Positions 53,301-61,204 are shown, counted from the stretch's first letter. The stretch is 64,000 nucleotides of DNA from Tumebacillus_A lipolyticus (GCF_042682745.1 NZ_JBHUIO010000005.1:1116001-1180000); one strand, 5' to 3'. Notes: generated by a model not told the origin, from the letters alone. Program-made: numbers and translations.

Positions 53301-53923
53301 AAGGTGAACTGGATTCGATTCGCATTGCCGCTGGTCGGCCGAAAGGTGACAAGTTGGTCTCCCGCTTTCGGCTTGTATTTCACTTTGCTCGGCAGGTCGA
53401 TCACCGGCGGTTCTTGAAAAACACCTGGCGTATCATTCGCGACTGCCGCTTCTGCCGTGCTCAACGGATCGCCCGAAAGATCGGTGATCGGGTTGTCCTC
53501 TTTGATATATTGGAGGGTCACCGTCTCCCCCTTCACGACTGGCCGCTCAAGGAAGAGAAAGGCAAATGTCAATTTTAGGTCGGGGTCGATCAAGGGGCTG
53601 ATCGCAGTCACCTGCACGACTTGCCCATCCACCTTTACCACAAAATCTTGCGACTCCAGAGACTTGCTGCCGTCCATCTCCTCGCTGAAAAAAAGGTTGA
53701 TCGCATCCCTTACGACAGATGGGGTGATGATTTCCGGCAGCGCCGCCGCATTCATCACCGCATAAGGAGACCCCACTCTCAACGTGCCCACTTCTGGCAC
53801 CCTGCCATCGCCCGGTTGCCCTGCCGCTGCGCTTGCCGCGTTCCCCATCGGGCTTACGAGCACATCGACAAGCGCGATCGTCGTGATCAGCGCCGTACAG
53901 CTCTTCCAATTCAATCGATTCAT
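50396..53923 (-). CDS. SLH-anchored surface protein with three FIVAR-like repeats
   Basis: A 1,175-residue secreted protein. The signal peptide ends near residue 30 (SPMGNAASA). Then come a SwmB-like beta domain (VVRDAINLFFSEEMDGSKSLE), a second beta region, a cadherin-like Ig domain (AVSFDPSQLATDEDDDPLTL), three helical FIVAR-like repeats of about 74 residues (each with EG-x-YPVGSKAILQAAIDAA), a beta-rich region and three C-terminal SLH domains (ISGYPGGLFKPNASTTRAE; MKGYPDGTFRPDQPITRAE; LSGYPDGAFRPEQALSRAE). FIVAR repeats often bind sugars or host proteins. ATG 53923 follows GGGGGAAGAGG. It lies 120 bases after the SARP regulator/kinase pair on the same strand. Confidence 0.92.
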   Translation of the reverse strand: MNRLNWKSCTALITTIALVDVLVSPMGNAASAAAGQPGDGRVPEVGTLRVGSPYAVMNAAALPEIITPSVVRDAINLFFSEEMDGSKSLESQDFVVKVDGQVVQVTAISPLIDPDLKLTFAFLFLERPVVKGETVTLQYIKEDNPITDLSGDPLSTAEAAVANDTPGVFQEPPVIDLPSKVKYKPKAGDQLVTFRPTSGNANRIQFTFPNQAGNSAWLETNQTLHKKSDYVILNNTDSVSYTPQALMVNESMSMIDMILPAGVFLEEGKSYTIAMSSTASGNEVRLPATPTTTGEAWLTLFREVEGLKIIDEYRFYNLVLDQPPNVPPTPAANLTATIERGAPAVSFDPSQLATDEDDDPLTLSTPASDDSSVATVSIDSNRLVVQPQGIGQTEVRVEVSDGQLHTVTVTLQVEVKQPVTPAISPDAIQIAPNGDGSYSLKIDEVAADAVVKVYELAANGSPIQTKQQGQANGPLTLQFVRGIEMTKVYVTLTDTVADRAESVRTGVDIPITDLQPLTDAIEAAQSKHDNAVEGAADGQYAQGSKAILQAAIGAAQAVQINPLATQGQINAAVTALQEAVAAFEAQKVRVEKAWLSAAIVNAQSLHDDAVEGGAPGEYPVGSKAILQAAIDAAKAVKNDALATQEQVDAALTALYDATDEFVMKEVPIDMTELERVFDLARTLHMQAKEGAAPGEYPVGSKAILQAAIDAAGALFDTPLVTQKKVNLAVAALQEAITAFEKKKIGIGDGGNPNSYTLDVYSDREWIGSLTVQRTLGQDGRRKDALELSEAFVRMAITKLKAAGKDKLEIVWPASKSDASELVVALPQGTANALATGGIALDLRTKDADLLLPSASLQGGKESVTLRVSPLRDDASRASMSKRAEASPTVLLTAGSGSVAVIGDPVPIETNLLTLPNGKATLTLPIDDAAGNEDVGVYIEYKDGTKELTRGRIVAADGNAKAITLQVDVAKLGILALVRVSGWSAFEGGARAAYISGYPGGLFKPNASTTRAEVAAIFARFFGAKASGGETTFTDVSATMWAADAIRFTSARGVMKGYPDGTFRPDQPITRAEMAVLLTAFRKGGDAVQNGSGFVDTEGHWAADAICWAQAVGLLSGYPDGAFRPEQALSRAEAVVILNKLFDLKPTAAGAAMYADVPSSHWAFEAIQSAASGTSK
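51690..52380 (-). repeat. Three tandem FIVAR-coding repeats
   Basis: Three direct repeats of about 220 bp inside the SLH gene. The middle and last copies share long identical stretches around the PGEYPVGSKAILQAAIDAA segment, indicating recent duplication and a likely hot spot for copy-number change. Confidence 0.75.
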
Positions 53924-54003
53924 CCTCTTCCCCCTCTTTTGGAATTGCTATTCGGATGCTAACAAACCGCGCTCCCAAAATTCTCCCAAGCCAAGCGGGA
54001 GCA

Positions 54004-54038
54004 TAAAAAAAGAGAGCGGCCATTCGGCCACCCTCTCC
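54004..54038 (-). terminator. Terminator of the second SARP regulator gene
   Basis: GAGAGGGTGGCC and GGCCGCTCTC form an imperfect stem around GAAT, followed by seven T on the minus strand, right after the stop codon. Confidence 0.82.
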
Positions 54039-54040
54039 TC

Positions 54041-55168
54041 CTATTCGATCTGCTCTGCCAATCTTTTGATCTCCTCCGCTGGACCGACCCCAAGCTCCTG
54101 TTCGAGCTGTTCGAGATAGCGCGCATAGTGGTGGCGAAATCGATCCTGTTCACCATGCGCAAGATAGAGCTGTAGCAGTTCCCCATTCATCTCCGCATCG
54201 AGCGGCACATGGGTCAAGTAGGCGCACAGCGTTTTCTTCGCCGCGGCATCATCCCCGCTTCGCCGGTGAAAGGAGACCAGCATTCTGGTCAGCGACGCAT
54301 ATTGCCCCGCAAGCTCTGCGGTTACCCCGGCGCTCCAAACGTAGTCCTTCCCTCCGAACAGCGGCCCCTGATACATTCGGAAATGCGTCTCCCCTTCATG
54401 CGCGTTGCGATGATCGATGATCGCTGTGCGCCGCAGAAAGTCCCGAAAGCTTGTCAAGTCGGAGAAACCAGGGGTCAACCGCATGTAATACCCCTCGTTC
54501 GTATGGGTCAAATCGATCGCAATGCTCGCTTCCTTCAACGCCTTTTTCAAACGGTAGACCGAATTGTGCACGTTGTGCAGCGCACGCTCTTCCTCCAGAT
54601 CTGGCCAGAGCAGATCGGCGAGCTGCCATTTGCCTGCCAGCCGGTTCGGATACACGAGGAAGTAGGCGAACAGCTCTTCCGTCTTGCGCGTCGGCCACTT
54701 GATCAGGCTGCCATCTAGGCCTCTCGTCTCGAACGTCCCCATGCAGCGAACGAACAGCTCTTCCGCCTGTACGGTCGAACGCTCCTTCCGACGGGAATGG
54801 TTTTTCGCCAGACGAGCGACCACCCGCTCAATCTCGTCAGCCGCGACCGGCTTCACCAGATAGTCGACCGCACTCACCCGAAACGCTTCGATCGCATACT
54901 CGGGGTAGGCGGTCGTGAACACGATCTGCAAGTTGTCATCAACAGCTCGCAGCTTTTCTGCCAGCTCGATCCCTCCGACCCGAGGCATCTCGATGTCGAG
55001 AAAGGCAGCGTCCAGCTTGAGCGCTTCAAATGCGTAGAGCGCTTCTGCCGCGCTGGTAAACGACCCTGCCAACTCCAGCAGCGGATGCTGCTCGACCAAT
55101 CGCTTCATCAGGTCTAAGATGGGTTGCTCATCCTCCACGATCATCACGCGAAACACCGCTATCGCCAC
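54041..55168 (-). CDS. Response regulator with SARP/BTAD output, second copy
   Basis: A 375-residue paralogue of the regulator at 15596. The receiver has Asp58 (AAFLDIEMP) and YLVKP with the conserved lysine. The winged-helix part has the same landmark (KWPTRKTEELFAYFLVYPNR), followed by a BTAD helical domain from about 230. It lies 10 bases after the hybrid kinase gene and should be its partner. The SLH gene follows on the same strand beyond a terminator. Confidence 0.92.
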   Translation of the reverse strand: MAIAVFRVMIVEDEQPILDLMKRLVEQHPLLELAGSFTSAAEALYAFEALKLDAAFLDIEMPRVGGIELAEKLRAVDDNLQIVFTTAYPEYAIEAFRVSAVDYLVKPVAADEIERVVARLAKNHSRRKERSTVQAEELFVRCMGTFETRGLDGSLIKWPTRKTEELFAYFLVYPNRLAGKWQLADLLWPDLEEERALHNVHNSVYRLKKALKEASIAIDLTHTNEGYYMRLTPGFSDLTSFRDFLRRTAIIDHRNAHEGETHFRMYQGPLFGGKDYVWSAGVTAELAGQYASLTRMLVSFHRRSGDDAAAKKTLCAYLTHVPLDAEMNGELLQLYLAHGEQDRFRHHYARYLEQLEQELGVGPAEEIKRLAEQIE

Positions 55169-55178
55169 CGCCCTCCTG

Positions 55179-58100
55179 TTACTGCTCCTGTTTTGGCAAA
55201 TAGACGATCACCTTCGTCCCTCGCTCCAAGGCGGAATCGATCGCCATGCTTGCGCCCCGTATGGCGGCAAGGCGCCTGCGGATGTTGGTCATGCCGATGC
55301 CCGTTCCCTCTGCACGATCCCCGGCGCGCAACAGGTAGAGCAGATCGTCCGCCATGCCAACGCCATCGTCCACGATCTCCACTCGGACATATCCGTCTCC
55401 ATCTGCGATCGACAAGGTCACCGTGCCCGGCCCCGCTTTGTCAAACAGGCCGTGCCGAATGGCGTTTTCGACGAACGGCTGGATGGTCAGCGAAGGAATG
55501 CAGACCGATTCTACCCCTGGGTCCACCTGCAGGTTGAAAGCCAGTCGCTCTCCGAAACGGGCTTTTTCGATCTCCACATAAGCATGGATCAGCTTGAGCT
55601 CCATCTGGAGCGGCACGTGCAGCGTTTGGTGATCCCGCTGAAACACCATCTGCAAGTAGCGGCTCAGCATCGAGAGCAGATGGGCCGCCTTCTCCCCGTC
55701 CGAATAGCAAAACGAGATGATGCTGCTGATCGCGTTGTACAGAAAATGCGGCTTGATCTGCGCCTGCAGAAACGCCAGCTCGCTCTTGATCGCCTGATCC
55801 ATCGAAGTTTTCATCGACAGCAGCGTCCGCACCCTCGCGGCGAGCGTCTTCTGATCGAACGGTTTGGCGATAAAGTCGTTTCCTCCCGCGCGGAAACACA
55901 GCTCGATGTCGTGCGGGGAGTCCTTCACCGTCGCAAATAGGATCGGCAGTTCCAACACCGACCTCGTTTCCCTGATCGTCCGACACAGATCGATGCCCGA
56001 CATCTCCGGCATCATGACGTCGAGGATCAGCAGGTCGATCTGCGGGTGTTCTTCCAGCTTGTGGAGCGCTTCCTTTGCAGAAAATGCGGTCAACAGATTG
56101 TGCTCTTCCCCCAACAGGTTGAGCAAGATGCGGACGTTCGAAGCTTCATCGTCGACGATCAGCACGGTGCTCGTCCGCGAGGAATTGACGATGTCAAGAT
56201 CGGCAGCGCGGGCAGGCGCCATCAGCCCTCTTCGATCGGCGAGGGACAGCTCCGCTTCCGTTGCAGCCGCCGCGAGCGGCGCAGCTTGGAGCGTGAAGGT
56301 CATGCGCGTCCCTCGCCCCAGCTCGGACCGTTCCACAAACATCGTGCCGCCCATCCGCTCGACCAGCTGTCGGCCGATATGCAGTCCGAGCCCCATCCCC
56401 GTGTATCCGTCGTTCGGCAAAGCGCGTTCCGCCTGTACAAAATAGCCGAAGATCTCCTCATGCCGATCAGGCGGGATGCCGATTCCCGTGTCCTCGACCG
56501 ACACGATCACGCGGCCGTCCGCCACGCTTGCACTGACCTCGATCCAGCCCTGTTTCGTGTGTTTGATCGCATTGTGGATCAGATTGTACAGCACCTGCCG
56601 AACGCGGTTTTCATCCGCAGTGGCAAACGTGCCAGGTGCGATGCGGTTTTCCCAGCGCACCTCCTTGCCGGCCAGCTCAAACTCCAGCACTTGAAACGCC
56701 GTCTGGGCGGCGACGCGCAGATCCAGGACGGTCGCTTGAAGCTGAAAGTCCCCCTGTTTCAACCGGACGACATCCACAAGGTCGTTGACGAGCGCCGAAA
56801 GCTTGGTCGAGGTGTCGTGGATCAACAAGAGCTCACTGCGTTGCCGCTCCGTAAGCGCCCCTGCCTTTCCGTCCAGCAGATGAGTCGTCATGTTTTGAAT
56901 CCCATGCAACGGCGTCTTCAGCTCGTGCGACGTGTTGGCGAGAAATTCATCCTTCAACTTGTCGCGCAAGATCAGCTGCTCTGTCAGCCGTTCCGTCAGC
57001 TCTGTGGCATGGGTGAGGCGCAGCGCGAGCAGCGTGTTCATAAACATGATGACCGCAAGAAACGCCAGCCGCCGCCCAAGATCGGTCTGCACCCAGCCGA
57101 GGAAGTAGAACAGGCCGAACAGCAGGATCGAGGCGATGGAGACGAGCACCCCGATCAGCAGCGCCGCCTCTTTGCGGTCTAGCTTCCCATCCTGCTTCAC
57201 ATACAGGCGGATCGCCCGATAGAGGTAGAAAGCGACCAGCAGCATCGCATAGTTCCACGGCAGATTTCCCACCCTTGCATACAGCGAAGTGGGAAAGATC
57301 AGGACGGCGACCAAATAGACGGCGATCGGCGTCAACAGCACGAACAGATGCCGGCGCGTCAGCAATTTCCGATCGAGGTGGAAGAGAAAGATGCCGAGCA
57401 CCACAATGTTTAAGAATCCGCCCAGGTTGTACACTTTTTGCGACGCCTCATAGGAGATCTCCGGAAAAAGCTGAAGAACCAGCTGGTCCCCGCTCACGAG
57501 GATCATCGACAGCAGCGTCAGGAAATAGAGCGCGCTGTAGAGATACGCCTTGTCCTGCAGCCGCAGGACGTAGATGCTCAGATGGTACCCGCCAAACAGA
57601 AGCAGGATGAACAGACCGGAAAACTCGACCGCAAACTTGATCCGATCCATCATCAGCATGTCCGCCTGCGAGCCCAGCTGCAGCTCTTCGAAGCCGCCGC
57701 CGTTCACGTAGGTAAAGTTCGCCACCTGCATCACGATGTCCAGCTCTCGCCCTTCCACGCGGACGAAGGTCGTGTACGGTGTGTTCCCCGCCTCATAGCT
57801 TTGGACGTCTGAAGCGGGATGTCCCTTCTGGCCGAACAGCATGCCGTTCACATAAAGGCGATGGGCCATCAGCACGTTCGATACCCGAATCCCATAGCTG
57901 CCGTCGCTCTCCTTCAGCTTGACGGCCAGCCGATACGTGCCGTATTGGGCTTGGCTTGCTTGGTCGGGAGGAGTCCCATCGAACCAAGCGTTGGGAATGT
58001 CAGGATAAGCAGCGGCGGCAGGCAACGCACCGCCGCTTCGGAAATCATCAGGCGTCAAGAGTTGGTTCGGATAGAACGACCACTCCCCGTCGAGGTTCAC

Positions 58101-58289
58101 GAATCCTCCCTTGCCGAAATCCCACTGGCTCAGGTCGAGCGTACCGTGTTTTGCCTCTGGCGCCGACAGATTCGGCACCGTATGATCGTATATTCCGATC
58201 AGCAGGAGAAACGACAGCAGCGGTATGAACGTCAGGCATGCCACCCGATAACTGAGACTGATCTTTTTTCGCAAGTTGTTCATTCCCAC
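55179..58289 (-). CDS. Giant hybrid histidine kinase with two kinase cores, second copy
   Basis: A 1,036-residue paralogue of the kinase at 16707, with the same domain order: membrane anchor (about 15-34), extracellular beta-sandwich (45-205; LDLSQWDFGKGGFVNLDGEW), seven membrane helices (about 215-425), HisKA with His455 (NTSHELKTPLH), HATPase (GMGLGLHIG), receiver with Asp757, and a LytS-type module with His848 (IKPHFLYN). GTG 58289 lies 7 bases after GGAGG; ATG 58283 is an alternative, and the longer frame to 58358 has no site. It is the partner of the SARP regulator encoded immediately downstream. Confidence 0.92.
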   Translation of the reverse strand: MGMNNLRKKISLSYRVACLTFIPLLSFLLLIGIYDHTVPNLSAPEAKHGTLDLSQWDFGKGGFVNLDGEWSFYPNQLLTPDDFRSGGALPAAAAYPDIPNAWFDGTPPDQASQAQYGTYRLAVKLKESDGSYGIRVSNVLMAHRLYVNGMLFGQKGHPASDVQSYEAGNTPYTTFVRVEGRELDIVMQVANFTYVNGGGFEELQLGSQADMLMMDRIKFAVEFSGLFILLLFGGYHLSIYVLRLQDKAYLYSALYFLTLLSMILVSGDQLVLQLFPEISYEASQKVYNLGGFLNIVVLGIFLFHLDRKLLTRRHLFVLLTPIAVYLVAVLIFPTSLYARVGNLPWNYAMLLVAFYLYRAIRLYVKQDGKLDRKEAALLIGVLVSIASILLFGLFYFLGWVQTDLGRRLAFLAVIMFMNTLLALRLTHATELTERLTEQLILRDKLKDEFLANTSHELKTPLHGIQNMTTHLLDGKAGALTERQRSELLLIHDTSTKLSALVNDLVDVVRLKQGDFQLQATVLDLRVAAQTAFQVLEFELAGKEVRWENRIAPGTFATADENRVRQVLYNLIHNAIKHTKQGWIEVSASVADGRVIVSVEDTGIGIPPDRHEEIFGYFVQAERALPNDGYTGMGLGLHIGRQLVERMGGTMFVERSELGRGTRMTFTLQAAPLAAAATEAELSLADRRGLMAPARAADLDIVNSSRTSTVLIVDDEASNVRILLNLLGEEHNLLTAFSAKEALHKLEEHPQIDLLILDVMMPEMSGIDLCRTIRETRSVLELPILFATVKDSPHDIELCFRAGGNDFIAKPFDQKTLAARVRTLLSMKTSMDQAIKSELAFLQAQIKPHFLYNAISSIISFCYSDGEKAAHLLSMLSRYLQMVFQRDHQTLHVPLQMELKLIHAYVEIEKARFGERLAFNLQVDPGVESVCIPSLTIQPFVENAIRHGLFDKAGPGTVTLSIADGDGYVRVEIVDDGVGMADDLLYLLRAGDRAEGTGIGMTNIRRRLAAIRGASMAIDSALERGTKVIVYLPKQEQ

Positions 58290-58364
58290 CGACGATCCTC
58301 CCGACTTCTTCCTTTCCGCCAGCATAGCTGCTGCCACTCCCAAAATACTCTCAAGCACATGCTC

Positions 58365-58676
58365 CTAACTCAGCAGGGCATACCCCCAGAAAATGACGAT
58401 CGGCGCAATCCAGAGCAGCGGTATGCAGTTCAGCCAATAGGCCAGCCGATCCTTTTTCAACGCATAGGCGATCCAGCTGGAGATGATGCCCACGCCCAGT
58501 CCCAACGGGTAGACCCAGATGGTCAGAATGATGGCGACCACCACAAGATTCTCTTCCGAGCCTGGTGCGCCCAGCCCCATGACCGATATCCCGGCAAACA
58601 AGAACCACGGAAATAAAAACAGTGCGAATAGCAATTGCGAACATAGTAGAATCAAAAATGCTTTCGTGTTCCGCAA
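58365..58676 (-). CDS. Small four-segment membrane protein
   Basis: A 103-residue protein with about three or four hydrophobic segments (AFLILLCSQLLFALFLF; NLVVVAIILTIWVYPLGLGVGIISSWIAYAL; LLWIAPIVIFWGYALLS) and short charged loops. I place the start at TTG 58676 behind GGGGGAG, which puts the first hydrophobic segment right at the N-terminus. It precedes the hybrid kinase gene on the same strand by about 75 bases and could share its transcript. No family was recognised. Confidence 0.6.
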   Translation of the reverse strand: MRNTKAFLILLCSQLLFALFLFPWFLFAGISVMGLGAPGSEENLVVVAIILTIWVYPLGLGVGIISSWIAYALKKDRLAYWLNCIPLLWIAPIVIFWGYALLS

Positions 58677-58794
58677 ATCGATCTCCCCCGATTCGGCTTC
58701 TCTTTTGTCACGACACATTTTATTCGAGGTCACCCCGATCACTCCCTTTTCAACCGATCAAAAATCGGACCATTCAACTTATTTACACGCAAAA

Positions 58795-58831
58795 AAGACC
58801 TCCCTTACGCGTGTTCGCAAGGCAGGTCTTT
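58795..58831. terminator. Terminator with an AAAGACCT/AGGTCTTT stem
   Basis: AAAGACCTCCCTT pairs with AAGGCAGGTCTTT with one bulge; AAAAAA precedes and TTTC follows. On the minus strand it would stop transcription entering from the toxin locus. Confidence 0.65.
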
Positions 58832-58862
58832 CAAGATGTAAATCCTAGCACAAGGATTTGTT

Positions 58863-58874
58863 CTATGGTAGAAT
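58863..58874 (+). promoter_or_regulatory. Extended -10 promoter of the toxin gene
   Basis: TATGG-TAGAAT, an extended -10 (TGG before TAGAAT at 58869-58874), with no good -35. The leader to the start codon is about 66 bases. Confidence 0.45.
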
Positions 58875-58909
58875 GCAACCAACACAACTGGATAGGCTCC
58901 TCAAGGGTG

Positions 58910-58940
58910 GTCGGCTCATCCCCTGATGAAAGGGGGTGAG
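58910..58940 (+). promoter_or_regulatory. Structured toxin leader: long-range pairing arm and Shine-Dalgarno hairpin
   Basis: CCCCT (58920-58924) pairs with AGGGG (58931-58935) and hides the AGGGGGTGAG ribosome binding site. Directly before it, GTCGGCTCAT (58910-58919) is an exact complement of ATGAGCCGAC at 59119-59128 in the 3' untranslated part of the same transcript. Confidence 0.55.
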
Positions 58941-58946
58941 AACGGT

Positions 58947-59066
58947 ATGATGACAGAATTTCAGACGCTCACTGTGATGATTGCATTCGGCGGTTTGGTT
59001 GCCACGGTCATTTTCGGTTTGCTCACTGTGTTCATCGCCATACTCAACCTACTAAAAAAGAAGTAG
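58947..59066 (+). CDS. Holin-like type I toxin
   Basis: A 39-residue membrane peptide: short polar start (MMTEFQTLTVM), one hydrophobic helix (IAFGGLVATVIFGLLTVFIAIL) and a basic end (NLLKKK). This fits the putative holin-like toxin family (Hol-Tox), whose members depolarise or damage the membrane when overproduced and are restrained by an antisense RNA. The start may be ATG 58947 or the next ATG 58950. The gene has the context of a type I module: a structured leader with a hidden ribosome binding site, a long 3' untranslated region ending at 59192, and a convergent RNA gene overlapping its end. Confidence 0.8.
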   Translation: MMTEFQTLTVMIAFGGLVATVIFGLLTVFIAILNLLKKK

Positions 59067-59200
59067 ACCTCCCCTTGAGCTTGGCAGGCTTAGGAGGTCT
59101 CTTCTTCTCAGTTAAACCATGAGCCGACACCCTTTGGGGGTATCCGTTGTGCAAATGACCTTAGGTGTTCATAGCACCTAGGGTCTCTTTTTATTGTACG
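59050..59200 (-). ncRNA. Candidate antisense RNA antitoxin
   Basis: Convergent to the toxin gene. A minus-strand TACAAT lies near 59201-59196 with TAGAAT about 18 bases further upstream, and the same TAGAAT spacing recurs in the decayed copy. The RNA would overlap the toxin 3' untranslated region and last codons. It would end at the GACCTCC hairpin (59066-59100), which on this strand is followed by ACTTCTTTTTT. This 3' overlap is the layout of TxpA/RatA and BsrG/SR4. Inferred from sequence only. Confidence 0.45.
59157..59192 (+). terminator. Terminator of the toxin mRNA
   Basis: GACCTTAGGTG and CACCTAGGGTC form an 11-position stem followed by TCTTTTTA. The decayed copy has the same structure with different bases at 60508. 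Confidence 0.75.
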
Positions 59201-59341
59201 CAAGTTCTATAAGATTATTCTAGCATAGCTCAGTTCATCGTTTCAAGGAGGGTGGATACAAACCACAGGCGGATACACCGGTCGACGATCATTCGCTACC
59301 GTCAATCCGGCTGCCTCTCTGCCGGAGCTTTCTCTGCCCGA

Positions 59342-60181
59342 TCACTTCGCTAGTTCCATAAACCCTTCGCCAAACACATCGCGCACATCGTGGATGGTGA
59401 TAAACGCTTCTTTGTCGATCGACCGCACAATCTTCTTCAGCATGCTCAATTCCTGTTTGCTGATCACAATATAAAGGATCTCCTGCGGTTCTTTCGTATA
59501 ATGACCGTGTCCATAGATGACAGTCACGCCGCGACCCATGACCACGTTTACTTGCTCAGCAATCTGGTTCTGCTCTTTGGAAACGATCGTGATCGCCTTC
59601 TTCGGGTTCACGCCCTCGATGATAAAATCCATCGCTTTGGTGCCAATATACAGCATGACGATCGTGAACATCAAGCTTTGCGCACCCACTACAAAATAGG
59701 AAGAGAAAACGATGATCAGATCGAAAAACAGCAACGCATAGCTAACATTCCAATCCAAATACTTGTTCATAATTTTTGCGAGGATGGTCGTACCAGCAGT
59801 TGTCCCGCCGACTCGGATGATCAAACCGATCCCTGCCCCCGCGAGCAGCCCGCCAAAGATGGCATTGATGATCAGTTCATCCGAATTGATATGCCAGCCC
59901 TCCGTCAGATAGAGAAACAGGGAGAGCAAAAATACGGCGATAATCGTATACACCATCGTCGCTTTATCCAAAAACTTATAGCCTACGACCAACAGCACCG
60001 AGTTGAAGATCAAGCTGACGATACCGGGCGACCATTGGAAGACGTAGTATAAAATGATGGTGATCCCTGTAACCCCGCCTTCGCCAAACTTGCTGGGGAT
60101 CACAAACAGATTGATTGCCAGAGCAAAAATAAACGCTCCTACCACAATAACAAGCATGTCAAAGCATCGTTTTTTCATCAT
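59342..60181 (-). CDS. YitT family membrane protein
   Basis: A 279-residue member of the YitT/DUF161 family: five to six membrane helices in residues 1-190 (AFIFALAINLFVIPSKFGEGGVTGI; FGGLLAGAGIGLIIRVGGTTAGT) and a C-terminal DUF2179 cytoplasmic domain (TVIYGHGHYTKEPQEILYIVISKQEL). Family members are common in Bacillota; the transported compound is not known. ATG 60181 follows AGAGGACACG. It lies between the intact and the decayed toxin loci. Confidence 0.93.
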   Translation of the reverse strand: MMKKRCFDMLVIVVGAFIFALAINLFVIPSKFGEGGVTGITIILYYVFQWSPGIVSLIFNSVLLVVGYKFLDKATMVYTIIAVFLLSLFLYLTEGWHINSDELIINAIFGGLLAGAGIGLIIRVGGTTAGTTILAKIMNKYLDWNVSYALLFFDLIIVFSSYFVVGAQSLMFTIVMLYIGTKAMDFIIEGVNPKKAITIVSKEQNQIAEQVNVVMGRGVTVIYGHGHYTKEPQEILYIVISKQELSMLKKIVRSIDKEAFITIHDVRDVFGEGFMELAK

Positions 60182-60368
60182 CGTGTCCTCTCTTGTTGTC
60201 TAAAATCGTTCGCTGGTACTTTTGAAAGGGCTCAATGCAACGGTAGCAAGCGATGCTTTGTGCATCGGACGAATCATCGAGAAAATACGTTCTCCTACAG
60301 AACATCCTTTCCGTTTTTTCTCCTCCGATTCGGATCGGCGACACAACTTCAGAAACTCCTCGAAGCAG

Positions 60369-60545
60369 GTCGGCTCATTCCTACTCAATCTATGAAAAAG
60401 GATCTATGGAAAAAAGAAATAGACCTCCCATGAGCGTGAGGGCTAAGAAGGTCTACTTCTGAGCTTTTCATCGAGCTGACACCCTGTAGGGTATCCGATC
60501 TGCTAATGATCACAGCTGTTCTGCACAGCTGTGATCTCTTTTCGC
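60369..60545 (+). pseudogene. Decayed sibling of the holin-like toxin locus
   Basis: This stretch is similar to 58910-59192: the arm GTCGGCTCAT (60369-60378), then GGAAAAAAGAAATAG in place of the last codons, a GACCTCC hairpin, GAGCTGACACCC...GGGTATCCG, and a terminator (GATCACAGCTG/CAGCTGTGATC, 60508-60536) followed by TCTTTT. About 100 bases of reading frame and the ribosome binding site are missing, so no toxin can be made. GAGCTGAC (60473-60480) still pairs with the 5' arm through a G-U pair. The minus-strand RNA might still be produced and act on the intact copy. Confidence 0.7.
60508..60542 (+). terminator. Terminator of the decayed toxin locus
   Basis: Perfect 11-bp stem (GATCACAGCTG/CAGCTGTGATC) followed by TCTTTT. 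Many stem pairs differ from those of the intact copy while pairing is kept. The stretch 60546-60700 holds no gene. Confidence 0.75.
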
Positions 60546-60700
60546 GTACAAAAGTTCTGTAGCCGATTCTATCATAGAGAGCAGATGCACTTCAAGACGA
60601 TAGCCTTCCTATTTGTGGCAAGACTTGGAGACAAGACAATTCCCGAAACAATCGTGCATCTCACAAAGTCGCACGCCGACTTCAAGTTCAATTCGTTGCT

Positions 60701-60937
60701 TTAAAGGTCGGAGCTGGCAAACGAAAGCCCCTTGGCGGTGAGCGCTCGACGAAGCTGATCGATCCCCTTCGGTCCCATACCATGCAATTGCAAGACATCC
60801 GCTTCACGCAGTTTGGTGAATTGCTCAAGCCTCACGTAACCCGCCTGCGTCAGTGCCCGCAGCGCTGGCTTTGACAGCCCGGTCGGGAGGTCGCTCTCCA
60901 CCTCATGGTCTTCCGCATGAACATTGTGCTTTTCCAT
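60701..60937 (-). CDS. Small RpoA-CTD/helix-hairpin-helix-like DNA-binding protein
   Basis: A 78-residue protein. After a polar N-terminus (1-15), residues about 17-73 resemble the C-terminal domain of RNA polymerase alpha and other helix-hairpin-helix domains: LPTGLSKPALRALTQAGYVRLEQFTKL and LHGMGPKGIDQLRRALTAKG. Stand-alone proteins of this kind are common in Bacillota and may bind DNA without sequence preference. ATG 60937 lies 6 bases after GGAGGT. Single gene. Confidence 0.82.
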   Translation of the reverse strand: MEKHNVHAEDHEVESDLPTGLSKPALRALTQAGYVRLEQFTKLREADVLQLHGMGPKGIDQLRRALTAKGLSFASSDL

Positions 60938-61168
60938 CCTCACACCTCCAAACGGATCATCACCTGCTCCCCATCATATCATATCGCACGTCCAAGCTCG
61001 CCCCCCCTTGATCTGGCGCAAATCGCCACTCCCTGCATACGCACAGGTTGAAGCCGAACTTTGTGGCAACAGAGCACCTTAACCACGAGAGCGGGACGAT
61101 TCTTTTCGGAATATAAAAACTTGCCACCTCGAACGAAACGCTTGGTCGACAAGCGGATGAACTCCTAA

Positions 61169-61197
61169 CAAAAAGCCTCCCAAGCGAATGGGAGGCT
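61169..61197 (-). terminator. Terminator of the beta-helix protein gene
   Basis: AGCCTCCCA and TGGGAGGCT form a 9-bp stem followed by TTTTTG on the minus strand, right after the stop codon. Confidence 0.82.
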
Positions 61198-61204
61198 GAT
61201 CGCA

